Positions 31,119 to 39,596 of a DNA stretch of 50,476 nucleotides are shown piece after piece. The position numbers and the translations under genes are program-made. The stretch comes from Clostridia bacterium (GTDB taxonomy: Bacteria > Bacillota > Clostridia > Christensenellales > Aristaeellaceae). The notes below the pieces were generated by a model that made no database searches, was not told the DNA's origin, and was given only the letters and a program-made list of their open reading frames with translations. The stretch lies in assembly GCA_017481825.1 (NCBI GenBank), contig JAFUOR010000002.1, positions 1 to 50,476 of the forward strand, given 5' to 3'. Position 1 is the first letter of the stretch. Each line of letters opens with the position of its first letter.

Positions 31119-31958
31119 ATGGAGACTATTGAGCGTAGTATTGATCTCGGTAAAGCTGAGCCGACCGTAGAAGCTGTCTCTACGCATATCCCGTCTGAGA
31201 TTCAAGCAGACACACTGTTTACGTTCATGAAGCAACCTGAATACCTTCATACGATACTTCAGAAGGCTATGATTTCACCACGCTATTGTACAGAGGACAT
31301 TGCCTATCTACAGATTGAAGGCATATCACGCGTCTCTATCCCGATGAAATGTTTTTGTGACATCAATCTTCATCGGTTAGGTAAGCATTTGGCATGCTAT
31401 GGTTATTACGGCATTGCCTTTACGAAAGAATGGGGAATGCATAAGCATATCCAGCCAGTACAGTATATTAACCCTGCGTCCGATTTGTGTGCAGACTATT
31501 CGGCTTCATTTAATCATGCTCTACAGGCAGCAGGAGCATCACATAGCGAGATCGAAAAGCATTTGAAGGGACTCATGCTGCATCAGTTGATGTACCTAAA
31601 ACCTTATTCCGGAAAATTTGAGAACAGGGTGAAATGCGAGTTTGAAGATCGCTGCTTTGCAGACGAATGTGAATGGCGATACATTCCTAATCTTGAAGCT
31701 TCTGATTTCCAGCCCCTGTACTTCGATGAGCAGCTTATCAAGATCAAAGTTCCAGACGAAATGAGCAAAGCAATGGCACGGGAATCATCATTGGCACTGA
31801 ACTTCGAGTACGGTGAAGTCAAGCATATCATAGTCCGGTCTCGCAATGACTTTCATGCTCTTACAGATGTCATTGACGCATTGTCGATTGACAGCTCGAT
31901 CAAGTACGACTTGATTTCAAAGGTTATTGTCTGGGATGAGGCAAAGGGGGATTTCTGA
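31119..31958 (+). CDS. abiGi: AbiGi-like abortive-infection antitoxin
   Basis: 279 residues; ATG at 31119 follows AAGGGG. The N-terminal half matches the AbiGi pattern: TLFTFMKQPEYLHTILQKAM, SPRYCTEDIAYL, SIPMKCFCDINLHRLGKH, YGYYGIAFTKEWG and HIQPVQYINPASDL. In Lactococcus AbiG, AbiGi pairs with AbiGii and the system stops phage growth by killing or arresting the infected cell; Pfam describes AbiGi as the antitoxin. The next gene overlaps by 1 nt (TGATG), as expected for a toxin-antitoxin pair. The AT-rich composition is unlike the core genes, which fits recent transfer. Confidence 0.75.
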   Translation: METIERSIDLGKAEPTVEAVSTHIPSEIQADTLFTFMKQPEYLHTILQKAMISPRYCTEDIAYLQIEGISRVSIPMKCFCDINLHRLGKHLACYGYYGIAFTKEWGMHKHIQPVQYINPASDLCADYSASFNHALQAAGASHSEIEKHLKGLMLHQLMYLKPYSGKFENRVKCEFEDRCFADECEWRYIPNLEASDFQPLYFDEQLIKIKVPDEMSKAMARESSLALNFEYGEVKHIIVRSRNDFHALTDVIDALSIDSSIKYDLISKVIVWDEAKGDF

Positions 31959-33199
31959 TGTTTTTTGATTTTGATAAGGTCTTCTCAGATAAGCGTCAGA
32001 CGGGATTGCCAATACCACAGGCAATGGTAGATCACCTGAATGATCAGCTTCCGTCTGGATTGAAATATGTCAAGGATAAGCAATGCCTTCACGTTGAGCC
32101 TGTGAACGGTACTTCCTTGCGATTTAGTGGCATTCTCTTTGATCCTACAGAAGAACAGAAAGCAATATTGGGCGATAAGTATACTGAGAAGGATGTTCTG
32201 GCTTATTCGTATAACGCTCAAGAGCGAATTCCATTAAAATTAGAACGGGATGGCATGATAATCATCAATGATAAAGAACTCCCCCTGAATATGATGGTAC
32301 AGTCTCCACATAATCCTGTAAACTTTGTCGACGGTTCCTTGTATATGTTCCCAGAGAAATTCGATCCTCCGTTTACCCTATGTGTTGGCTCTGGGAAGTA
32401 CGAGCAGACTCTAACGGTTAGTCGGATCCCCAATAAAAGCGTACATACTTGGGCGTTTGCATCTGACAAGAGCAAGCCGCTGATAATCAGTTATCAGCTC
32501 GATACAGAAAAGGATACCATGTCCATGAACCTTTCCTTTAATCTGTCGGCAGCTCGGTCGATCCGGGACTATGTCGTAGCTATGGCGATATATAATGCCT
32601 TTATTGAAGGAACTGGATTTATTGGCGGTGTTCCTTTTCAAGGCCGTCTGAATGGAGAGCAAGTTCAGAAATATGATGAGGATAGCTTGTCTTTCTGGGA
32701 GAAGGTATTACAAATCGAGGACATATTGGATGTATGCTTTATTCCTCCGCATGATGATGTAGGTTTTGAAACAATATGTGATGTTGAACAGTTATATCAG
32801 AACCTTATTAATCAGGTGCCGATAAGGGATACAAATAAAATAGATTCAATTGATGGCGACTGGACGCTTGAACGCCAAAACAGTATTGAGAACTCTATTG
32901 GCCAAGCATTGCATTTTGAGTTTGAAGCCACTGCGAGAATCTCTTTGTTTAGTGTTGATCTTTCATTACCTTGCTTTCTCATGGTATTTAATTCCATACT
33001 TACTAAGGTCGTTCAAGAAGAAGGAAAGCAAAAGTTAATTTTGGACGATGAAAGTGAAACAAAACCGCGGTTTACATCCATGCTATGCTTCAAAGACAAT
33101 GATAGCATGGTAGCTTATAAAAAAGGTGACCGCAATACGATGCTTACGTCATTCCACGATGCCAAGCGTGCACGAGAATACGTAATCAGTACATCCTGA
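31958..33199 (+). CDS. abiGii: AbiGii-like abortive-infection toxin
   Basis: 413 residues, close to the roughly 400 of lactococcal AbiGii. ATG at 31958 shares its A with the stop of the antitoxin gene. It starts MFFDFDKVFSDKR followed by IPQAMVDHLNDQLPSGLKYV, like the opening of AbiGii-family toxins. No catalytic motif stands out to me, so the call rests on length, the opening and coupling to the AbiGi-like gene. AbiGii toxins are described as nucleotidyltransferase-type or bacteriostatic. A hairpin terminator follows. Confidence 0.65.
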   Translation: MFFDFDKVFSDKRQTGLPIPQAMVDHLNDQLPSGLKYVKDKQCLHVEPVNGTSLRFSGILFDPTEEQKAILGDKYTEKDVLAYSYNAQERIPLKLERDGMIIINDKELPLNMMVQSPHNPVNFVDGSLYMFPEKFDPPFTLCVGSGKYEQTLTVSRIPNKSVHTWAFASDKSKPLIISYQLDTEKDTMSMNLSFNLSAARSIRDYVVAMAIYNAFIEGTGFIGGVPFQGRLNGEQVQKYDEDSLSFWEKVLQIEDILDVCFIPPHDDVGFETICDVEQLYQNLINQVPIRDTNKIDSIDGDWTLERQNSIENSIGQALHFEFEATARISLFSVDLSLPCFLMVFNSILTKVVQEEGKQKLILDDESETKPRFTSMLCFKDNDSMVAYKKGDRNTMLTSFHDAKRAREYVISTS

Positions 33200-33271
33200 T
33201 TATTTTTCCGCCTCCAAGGTCAATCGTCTGTGAAGCTATCCTCTCACAGTTGATTTCTGTACATACACAAC

Positions 33272-33307
33272 GCCTCCTGCTGTAGAGACCATTCTACAAC
33301 AGGAGGC
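33272..33307 (+). terminator. Terminator after the AbiG pair
   Basis: GCCTCCTGCTGTAGA (33272-33286) pairs with TCTACAACAGGAGGC (33293-33307), with one mismatch and a 6-nt loop. Confidence 0.75.
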
Positions 33308-33379
33308 ATCATTAATTAGCTGTTATTCAAGGAACAGTTCTCCGAAGCATGATCGTTAATTGTTACGCAATCACACTAA

Positions 33380-34660
33380 TCACTCAATCCTGCGATAGCG
33401 ATATACTGTTCGAGTCTCTACATCTCGTTCTGAGTTTTCTCCAATCCACGAGTCTGACCACTCCGACCATTTGCCAAACGTATTCTTCGTCACCACATCT
33501 CTGGTACGATAGCGATACAGCGTCCTTATTTGCACTTCACGTGTGGATGTAGCCGTTACCGCTGTGGGAGACCAACTGGACCATGAGCCAGTAACCGGCA
33601 CCTGCTGCTCAGTACGGGTGCGATAGCGATAGTATGTTATTGTTTCTACCTTTTCCTTTTTGGTTTGGTAATACCAACTAACGCCACCAGACCTGTATCT
33701 CGCGTGGCCATCTTTGGTGCCGTCTTGAGGAAGCGGACTTGTCGTTGTTTTGTATTCCCATTTTCCACTCCCTTCAACGTATTTACTCCCTTTATATTCG
33801 GCGTATGAATTCTGCCATCCATTCTCGCTATGCTTATAATGCCAATGTTTATAGGAATAGGTATAGGTAACATTTTCTTCCGTTTTGGTTTCTACATCTC
33901 GTAGGGCCGTTTCGGAAGTAGCGGTAGTACTCCAGTCGCTCCAAGAACTCCAATTGCTATACTGCGTTTGATTGGTAGTATCGCGATAGCGGTATTCAGT
34001 CTTTGTTTCAACATTTCGTGTTGAGGATTCAGATGCTGCAGTAGTACTCCAATCACTCCAGCTGCTCCAGCTTGAATAGTCTTGATTCTTATATATAGTT
34101 CTGGAACGGTATTGTGTCTTCTTTTCAACTTGGGTTGAATTGTTTGCTTCCACAGGAGTTGTGTTCCAACTACTCCATGCACCCCAAGAAGTAGCATCTT
34201 CGGTTACGATTTCTCTATTGTCATCTGCCTCAATACCGATCAGAGCGTTCAAAAACGCTTCGTAATCGTTATATTGCTCTGCGTCAGAGACAGATGCTGC
34301 CGTAAAATCGTCTGGATATTGTTTAGCTGACATATCGGAAAAATCAATGTAGACAGTCTTAATTGGCTCGTTACACAGTGCATTCGCAACATAACCTTCC
34401 AGCGCATCACTGCGAACAATTTCCCAAGCGTTCAGCTGTTCTGCATCGTCAGACAACTTATACAGGATTACAATACCCTCACCCGGGAAGAAGCAAATTG
34501 TGATCCCTGTATCATATACGTCGGTATTCTCTGACATCAGGACGGGTTGACCGTATTGTTCTACCAACCATTTCGGCTGTGTTTCATTGCCAGCTAATGC
34601 TGTGGATGATACGCACAGTATGAACAGTATGAACGTGCATATCCACCGTTTTACCCTCAT
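33380..34660 (-). CDS. Secreted WSxWS-repeat protein
   Basis: 426 residues; ATG at 34660 follows AAAGGAGG. Signal peptide MRVKRWICTFILFILCVSSTALA. After a non-repeated region (about 24-150) come repeats of the form WSxWSxWSTT...ETxxRxVETKTxYRYR: clear units near 157, 198, 236, 350 and 395, each pairing a Trp-Ser run with a Tyr-Arg run. A 90-residue block between units (TYSYKHWHYKHSENGWQNSY to GGVSWYYQTKKEKVE) is shared with the next gene upstream. WSxWS resembles thrombospondin type-1 repeats, which bind glycans or proteins. Second gene of a two-gene operon. Confidence 0.75.
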   Translation of the reverse strand: MRVKRWICTFILFILCVSSTALAGNETQPKWLVEQYGQPVLMSENTDVYDTGITICFFPGEGIVILYKLSDDAEQLNAWEIVRSDALEGYVANALCNEPIKTVYIDFSDMSAKQYPDDFTAASVSDAEQYNDYEAFLNALIGIEADDNREIVTEDATSWGAWSSWNTTPVEANNSTQVEKKTQYRSRTIYKNQDYSSWSSWSDWSTTAASESSTRNVETKTEYRYRDTTNQTQYSNWSSWSDWSTTATSETALRDVETKTEENVTYTYSYKHWHYKHSENGWQNSYAEYKGSKYVEGSGKWEYKTTTSPLPQDGTKDGHARYRSGGVSWYYQTKKEKVETITYYRYRTRTEQQVPVTGSWSSWSPTAVTATSTREVQIRTLYRYRTRDVVTKNTFGKWSEWSDSWIGENSERDVETRTVYRYRRIE

Positions 34661-34679
34661 GACTCATGCCTCCTTTATG

Positions 34680-36296
34680 TTATTTCTGCAAGTCACGGTA
34701 ACGGTAATAGGTTACCTGTTCCGTTGTTTCTTTCTTCGTTTCCCAGTACCAACTCACACCATTTACTTTATAGCGCTTGTGGCCATCTTTAGTATCTGTT
34801 TGTTTCAGAGGTTTGTCCGTCGTCTTATACTCCCACTTTCCGCTGCCTTCTACATACTGACTACCCTTGTACTCTGCGTAAGAGTTTTGCGCACCGTTTT
34901 TCTTGTGAGTATAGTGCCAATGCTTATAGGTGTATGTAGTTTTCGTTACAGTTTCTGTCTTTGTTTCCACCTGACGGGTCTCGCTGGCTGTCACTTTCGT
35001 GGTGCTCCAGTCACTCCAACTTCCCCATGTGCCAGTTGATTCTTCCGACTCGTCGTAGTCATCGTCTATTTCCTGGTCTTCACAATCGTCGTAGTCTTCA
35101 TCCTCAGAGGGCTTGCTCGTTTCACTGTATACCGTAAAAGTTTTTTGTACCAGTGTTTCCTGTACGGTTTCCCCACTTGCAGTTACTGCTGTAGCAGTAA
35201 GTATGTAGGTGTAAGTACCAGACGCCAGTTTTCCAAACTTCAAATCATTGTTGATGGAATTGCGAATATCATGAGATGTAGCATTCAGCGAACGACTGCC
35301 ACTCAAAACCGTCTTGCCAGACGCGCTGATCACTTGTCCAGATACTCTCGTCAGGGTGCAGTTTTCTGCCGTAATAACGCCACGCAAGCCGTAGTTGCTT
35401 CCTTTTTTCAGCGAGCTCGGTGCTGACACGGAACTAATGGAGATCTTATACTGTTTCTTGGGGAGCGTGCCGCTGACATTAACACGCTGTCCAATAACAG
35501 TTTCTTCCACTTTGTGATAACCATTTTCAGCAGTCGCTATGACGCTGTAATAGTGGCTGCCGCCGTCCAATTGCTTCGTTTCCGGCATAGTGCCAACGTT
35601 AGCGCCCAAATCGAAGGTCGTACTGTTGGGGGTAAAGGTTCTCACGGTCGTACCGTTGATTTGCACAACAACCTTTGTCAGTTTTCCATGACTGGTTTTG
35701 ATTTTCCCCGTAATAGCAAAGCCGGTTCCTGCGGTCATGGCGCTTGTACCAGAGCTTCCGGAAATGCTGATTTCAGGCTTCTCATAACTTTTGCCATCAT
35801 CTGAAATGGAAAAGGTGGAAGAAGCAATCGTCTCGGTTTCAGTATCGATCTTGCCTTTATATGTTACACTTAATGAGTATCTGTAATCACCAGTCGGCAA
35901 ACTTGCAATGTCCTGTGCAATTGCAGACGAATAGTCCCCCAGGTTTACTTGCTTTTTGTTGATACTATACTCCCTATTGGCGACATTCTTTCCCCAAATT
36001 CCGGTCTCTGAAATGCTAAACCTAATACTAAGTATTTTACCGCTGTTTCCAGTCAAACTCTGCAGTTTCAATGTTCCAGATACTGGGAAAGCAGTTCCCT
36101 TCTTGATTGAACCGGAGGGTGATGTTACCTTGGAGTAAGTCAGAGTAGTCGAAATAATCCCCTCGCCTTGATATATGAACCAGTAGTGATCTGTCACTCT
36201 ATCAAACAAGCTCTTTGAGTCGGTCTGTGTATCGGCATATGCCAGACTGGGAAAAGCCAGCAACAGGATCATCACAAATACTAACATTCTTTTCAT
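34680..36296 (-). CDS. Secreted Ig-like protein with WSxWS tail
   Basis: 538 residues; ATG at 36296 follows GGGAGGGG. Signal peptide MKRMLVFVMILLLAFPSLAYA. Three Ig-like beta domains (about 50-170, 175-285, 290-400; each with a SxxxLKKGxxxxxxGxI-type opening, such as SGSIKKGTAFPVSGTL and APSSLKKGSNYGLRGVI) are followed by an acidic linker (SEDEDYDDCEDQEIDDDYDE) and a C-terminal WSDWS unit plus the 90-residue block shared with its partner. It lies 19 nt upstream of the partner gene, so the two are co-expressed. Probably a surface adhesin or binding protein carried as island cargo. Confidence 0.75.
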   Translation of the reverse strand: MKRMLVFVMILLLAFPSLAYADTQTDSKSLFDRVTDHYWFIYQGEGIISTTLTYSKVTSPSGSIKKGTAFPVSGTLKLQSLTGNSGKILSIRFSISETGIWGKNVANREYSINKKQVNLGDYSSAIAQDIASLPTGDYRYSLSVTYKGKIDTETETIASSTFSISDDGKSYEKPEISISGSSGTSAMTAGTGFAITGKIKTSHGKLTKVVVQINGTTVRTFTPNSTTFDLGANVGTMPETKQLDGGSHYYSVIATAENGYHKVEETVIGQRVNVSGTLPKKQYKISISSVSAPSSLKKGSNYGLRGVITAENCTLTRVSGQVISASGKTVLSGSRSLNATSHDIRNSINNDLKFGKLASGTYTYILTATAVTASGETVQETLVQKTFTVYSETSKPSEDEDYDDCEDQEIDDDYDESEESTGTWGSWSDWSTTKVTASETRQVETKTETVTKTTYTYKHWHYTHKKNGAQNSYAEYKGSQYVEGSGKWEYKTTDKPLKQTDTKDGHKRYKVNGVSWYWETKKETTEQVTYYRYRDLQK

Positions 36297-36386
36297 GTTA
36301 TTCCCCTCCCACTTTATCATCGTCGAAAGCAAGTTGTGTTTGTTGCTCATGATATCCTATACCCCTTTCTTGTGATATATTTGCTA

Positions 36387-36566
36387 AAGGTGTACCTTTT
36401 GCCAAACTTGCCGGATTACGATAGCAAACTAAATCAAGGGCCATTTTCTTCGAATTTTCCATATTTCAGCACAGCAAACTATTGAAAAATGGTAAAATAT
36501 CTCGTATAATATGACATGAGCCATGCTGGAAAGCATTGTTCAAAATGCCTTCAAAAGGTACACCTT
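36387..36566. repeat. 15-bp inverted repeats flanking a 150-bp segment
   Basis: AAGGTGTACCTTTTG (36387-36401) and CAAAAGGTACACCTT (36552-36566) are perfect inverted copies. They flank an AT-rich segment with no gene. The right copy ends 9 bp from the resolvase stop codon, so they may be element ends or resolvase binding sites. Confidence 0.7.
36482..36510 (+). promoter_or_regulatory. Orphan sigma-A-like promoter
   Basis: TTGAAA (36482-36487), a 17-bp spacer and TATAAT (36505-36510). It points into the 3' end of the opposite-strand resolvase gene and has no sense gene of its own. Confidence 0.45.
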
Positions 36567-36574
36567 ATGAAGGC

Positions 36575-37210
<636 letters not shown>

Positions 37211-37285
37211 TCATCACATCCTTTTCTGCGGGATGAATATGAGTTTGTTGACAATGTGTATGGTACAATAATTCATGGAAAAAAG

Positions 37286-37322
37286 CAGACCCGCCATCTA
37301 ACAAACATGGATGGCGGGTCTG
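37286..37322 (-). terminator. Terminator of the relaxase gene
   Basis: CAGACCCGCCATC (37286-37298) pairs with GATGGCGGGTCTG (37310-37322), a perfect 13-bp stem. On the minus strand it is followed by CTTTTTTCC. Confidence 0.88.
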
Positions 37323-37324
37323 TG

Positions 37325-38947
37325 TCATAGGGTTTCATTGCGCTGACGGTACGCTTCTCGATGGACTTCTTCCTGCTGAGGTGCGATGACCTGCTTTGCT
37401 GTGCGATCCAGCAGATTTTCCAGCTCGTTTGTATTCTGCGATTCCTCCAAGGTGTTTCGCAGAGAGGATGCGCCGCTCTCAGTACGGCTTGGCAACGCAT
37501 CAGGAATGACCTTGCGAACCCAATAGCGTACTGTCTTCAGCTCGTCCAGTTCAGCCTGCACGGCTTCCACATCGGGACGCAGCACTTCACCTTCCTGTTC
37601 AAGCTGTGCCTTTTCTGCATGTAGCGACTTACGGTCAATCGGGTGGGATACACCAAACTTGTGCAAGAGTCGCTGTGCTTTCTTGTACTGTTCAAGCTCG
37701 TCAGCATGGGTGGTGGCGAAGCGTTCCTTTGCGCCCTTCCAGCGGATACTGCTGTACTCATCGTAAACAGGATGCAAGTCATGAATTGTCTTGTCAGCCG
37801 CCAGCAGAGCATCAATATCACGGATGCGCTGCTCCTTGCTGTGTACAGTCCTGCGCAGCTCATTCAAACGAGCGCCGGTGCGGGACAAGTACGAGACAAG
37901 TGTATGTACCGTGTCGATCTTCCGCGCTTGCAGAAATGTAATGGCGTTGTGGACGGCCTGCAAGTCCTTCAGTGACGCTTTTGTCTGCGCCTTATGTGCC
38001 CAGAATTCCCGGTCAGCTTTGCGAAGATCAAGGTAGCTGAGCAGCACTTCTCCAAGGTTGTAATCGTCCGGGTTGGAGATGGTTTCGTGCCGGGTCAGTG
38101 TCTCCTTAATGCCTTGCAGCCACTCGACCAAAGCAGCAATGCTTTTCTGCAAACTGGCGATGATGGCATTGACACGCTTGATTTCCCGGTTGCGATTGCC
38201 GCGAGTTGTGGGGATGCCTTTGTGCTCCAGCGCAGCCGATTCCGGGCCAAGATGTATCTGTGGTTCCAGATCTATAATGCCTTGACGCTCGTAGGATCGC
38301 ATATCAATTCGTTCAGGTCGCCCGGCGGCTTCCAGCGCTTTGTTCTGCGCAACTTCCCATTCATGCCGCCAGATTTCGCCATTCTGCGGATTACTCCAGT
38401 CCACGGTGTTCTGGCGGTCACGCAGCCAGCGGCCGTTTTTGCCACGGATGCGCTCTCCGTTTTCATCCAGCACATAGGTGGTTTTCGTCTTGGGTAGCCA
38501 GCGACCTTGCTCGTCCATTGCACGCATGGTCAGCAGCAGATGCACATGGGGATTCCCGTCGTGTTCATCGTGATAATACAGATCGCAGATCATGCCTTTG
38601 GAGACAAATTGCGCCTGACAATAGGCACGGATCAGCGAAAGATTTTGCTCATAGGTCAGCTCCTTCGGCAGCGTGATGACAAACCGTCGGGCGGTCTGCG
38701 CGTCAGCACGTTTCTCTGCCTCATCGACGGCGTTCCACAGAGTCTGTCGGTCGGCGTACTCCGCCGGAGCGTTGGGCGGCAGCATGACCTCTGTGTAGCG
38801 AACACGCTGTGGGCTGCTGTGGGGATATTTCCATTTGCCGTCGTGAGCTGAATAGAGCTTCTGTCCAAGGCAGTAGGAAGCGGCAGCCATGACGGACTGA
38901 CCGCTGCCCCGACTGACGACGGAGATGGAATAATGGGGACATGGCAT
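37325..38947 (-). CDS. MOBQ-type relaxase (MobA/MobL family)
   Basis: 540 residues; ATG at 38947 follows GGAGGCGAC. The N-terminal relaxase domain (about 1-230) begins YSISVVSRGSGQSVMAAASY and has the family words FVITLPKEL and GNPHVHLLLTMR, whose His residues bind the metal. The rest is a long charged coiled-coil region (about 245-520). Relaxases nick oriT and pilot single-stranded DNA into the recipient, relying on a helper conjugation system. It is read away from the oriT-like region just upstream. Confidence 0.92.
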   Translation of the reverse strand: MPCPHYSISVVSRGSGQSVMAAASYCLGQKLYSAHDGKWKYPHSSPQRVRYTEVMLPPNAPAEYADRQTLWNAVDEAEKRADAQTARRFVITLPKELTYEQNLSLIRAYCQAQFVSKGMICDLYYHDEHDGNPHVHLLLTMRAMDEQGRWLPKTKTTYVLDENGERIRGKNGRWLRDRQNTVDWSNPQNGEIWRHEWEVAQNKALEAAGRPERIDMRSYERQGIIDLEPQIHLGPESAALEHKGIPTTRGNRNREIKRVNAIIASLQKSIAALVEWLQGIKETLTRHETISNPDDYNLGEVLLSYLDLRKADREFWAHKAQTKASLKDLQAVHNAITFLQARKIDTVHTLVSYLSRTGARLNELRRTVHSKEQRIRDIDALLAADKTIHDLHPVYDEYSSIRWKGAKERFATTHADELEQYKKAQRLLHKFGVSHPIDRKSLHAEKAQLEQEGEVLRPDVEAVQAELDELKTVRYWVRKVIPDALPSRTESGASSLRNTLEESQNTNELENLLDRTAKQVIAPQQEEVHREAYRQRNETL

Positions 38948-38959
38948 AAGTCGCCTCCT

Positions 38960-39130
38960 TCAGCGCCGTGCGCTGTAACAGTGGGTAGACGCCACCGGCG
39001 GCGCAGGGAGGGCTTGCCTCCCTGTTGAAGTCATCAGGCTTGCCGGATGACTTCGGGCACCACGCAGTGCCCCTCGGAGAGCGCAATGTACGGGCACCGT
39101 ACGTATAATTGCGCCCTCACAAAGTGAGGG
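38960..39130. other. oriT-like region
   Basis: Between relaxase and DUF3847 genes lie stacked inverted repeats: CAGGGAGG/CCTCCCTG, GAAGTCATC/GATGACTTC, GGGCAC/GTGCCC, GTACGG/CCGTAC (39088-39093 with 39097-39102) inside GCGCAAT/ATTGCGC (39081-39087 with 39108-39114), and CCCTCAC/GTGAGGG. The words TAATTGCGCCCTC (39106-39118) resemble the RSF1010-type MOBQ nick region TAAGTGCGCCCT. Exact nick position not determined. Confidence 0.7.
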
Positions 39131-39131
39131 G

Positions 39132-39518
39132 TCAGCTTGTCTGAACATCGTTGCCCCGGAAAGGTGCCCTTCCGTACCCAGACATGGCGCTCTGCACCAG
39201 CTCCTCCACGGTGCCATCGGCCTCACCGCGCCGGATCGCCAGCATATCGCTGACCAGCTTTTGCGTCCGGCTGAAGCTGAACACATAGTTCAGGAACAGC
39301 TTGATGTCCTCGTCGGTCAGCAGCTCGGCCTTGTCCTGAAGGTGTTGGGTCAGTTCGCCGCCACGGAAATAGAGGTAGGCGTTGCGCTCCTTGCGGGCAG
39401 TCTCGTTGATTTGCTTGCGCAGGTCTTTTTTCTCTGCTTGAAGCCTTGCGATCTCCTGATCAACATGATCTGCCGCTGCCTGCAGCTCCACAGTGGTCTT
39501 GTTCTTTTTTCTGCTCAT
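39132..39518 (-). CDS. DUF3847-type mobilization accessory protein
   Basis: 128 residues. ATG at 39518, with AGGAGGAACC upstream, is preferred over an earlier ATG at 39572. The N-terminal half is a charged coiled coil (VDQEIARLQAEKKDLRKQIN), then NAYLYFRGGELTQHLQ and FLNYVFSFSRTQ, typical of the small proteins encoded next to MobA/MobL relaxases in Clostridia. It probably helps assemble the relaxosome; not proven. The oriT-like region lies just downstream. Confidence 0.8.
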   Translation of the reverse strand: MSRKKNKTTVELQAAADHVDQEIARLQAEKKDLRKQINETARKERNAYLYFRGGELTQHLQDKAELLTDEDIKLFLNYVFSFSRTQKLVSDMLAIRRGEADGTVEELVQSAMSGYGRAPFRGNDVQTS

Positions 39519-39559
39519 GGGTGGTTCCTCCTGAAATGTTGGATTGTTATTGAAATGGT

Positions 39560-39592
39560 AACGGCGACCCACTGCATGAGCGGGTCGCCGTT
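39560..39592 (-). terminator. Hairpin after the large serine recombinase
   Basis: AACGGCGACCC (39560-39570) pairs with GGGTCGCCGTT (39582-39592), 4 nt beyond the recombinase stop codon on the minus strand. The T-run is weak. Confidence 0.6.
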
Positions 39593-39596
39593 TGCG

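Noticed and set aside
38960-39130. Stacked palindromes as a replication origin or attachment site
   Set aside because: Position beside the relaxase and the GCGCCCTC nick-like word fit oriT better; no Rep gene is present.
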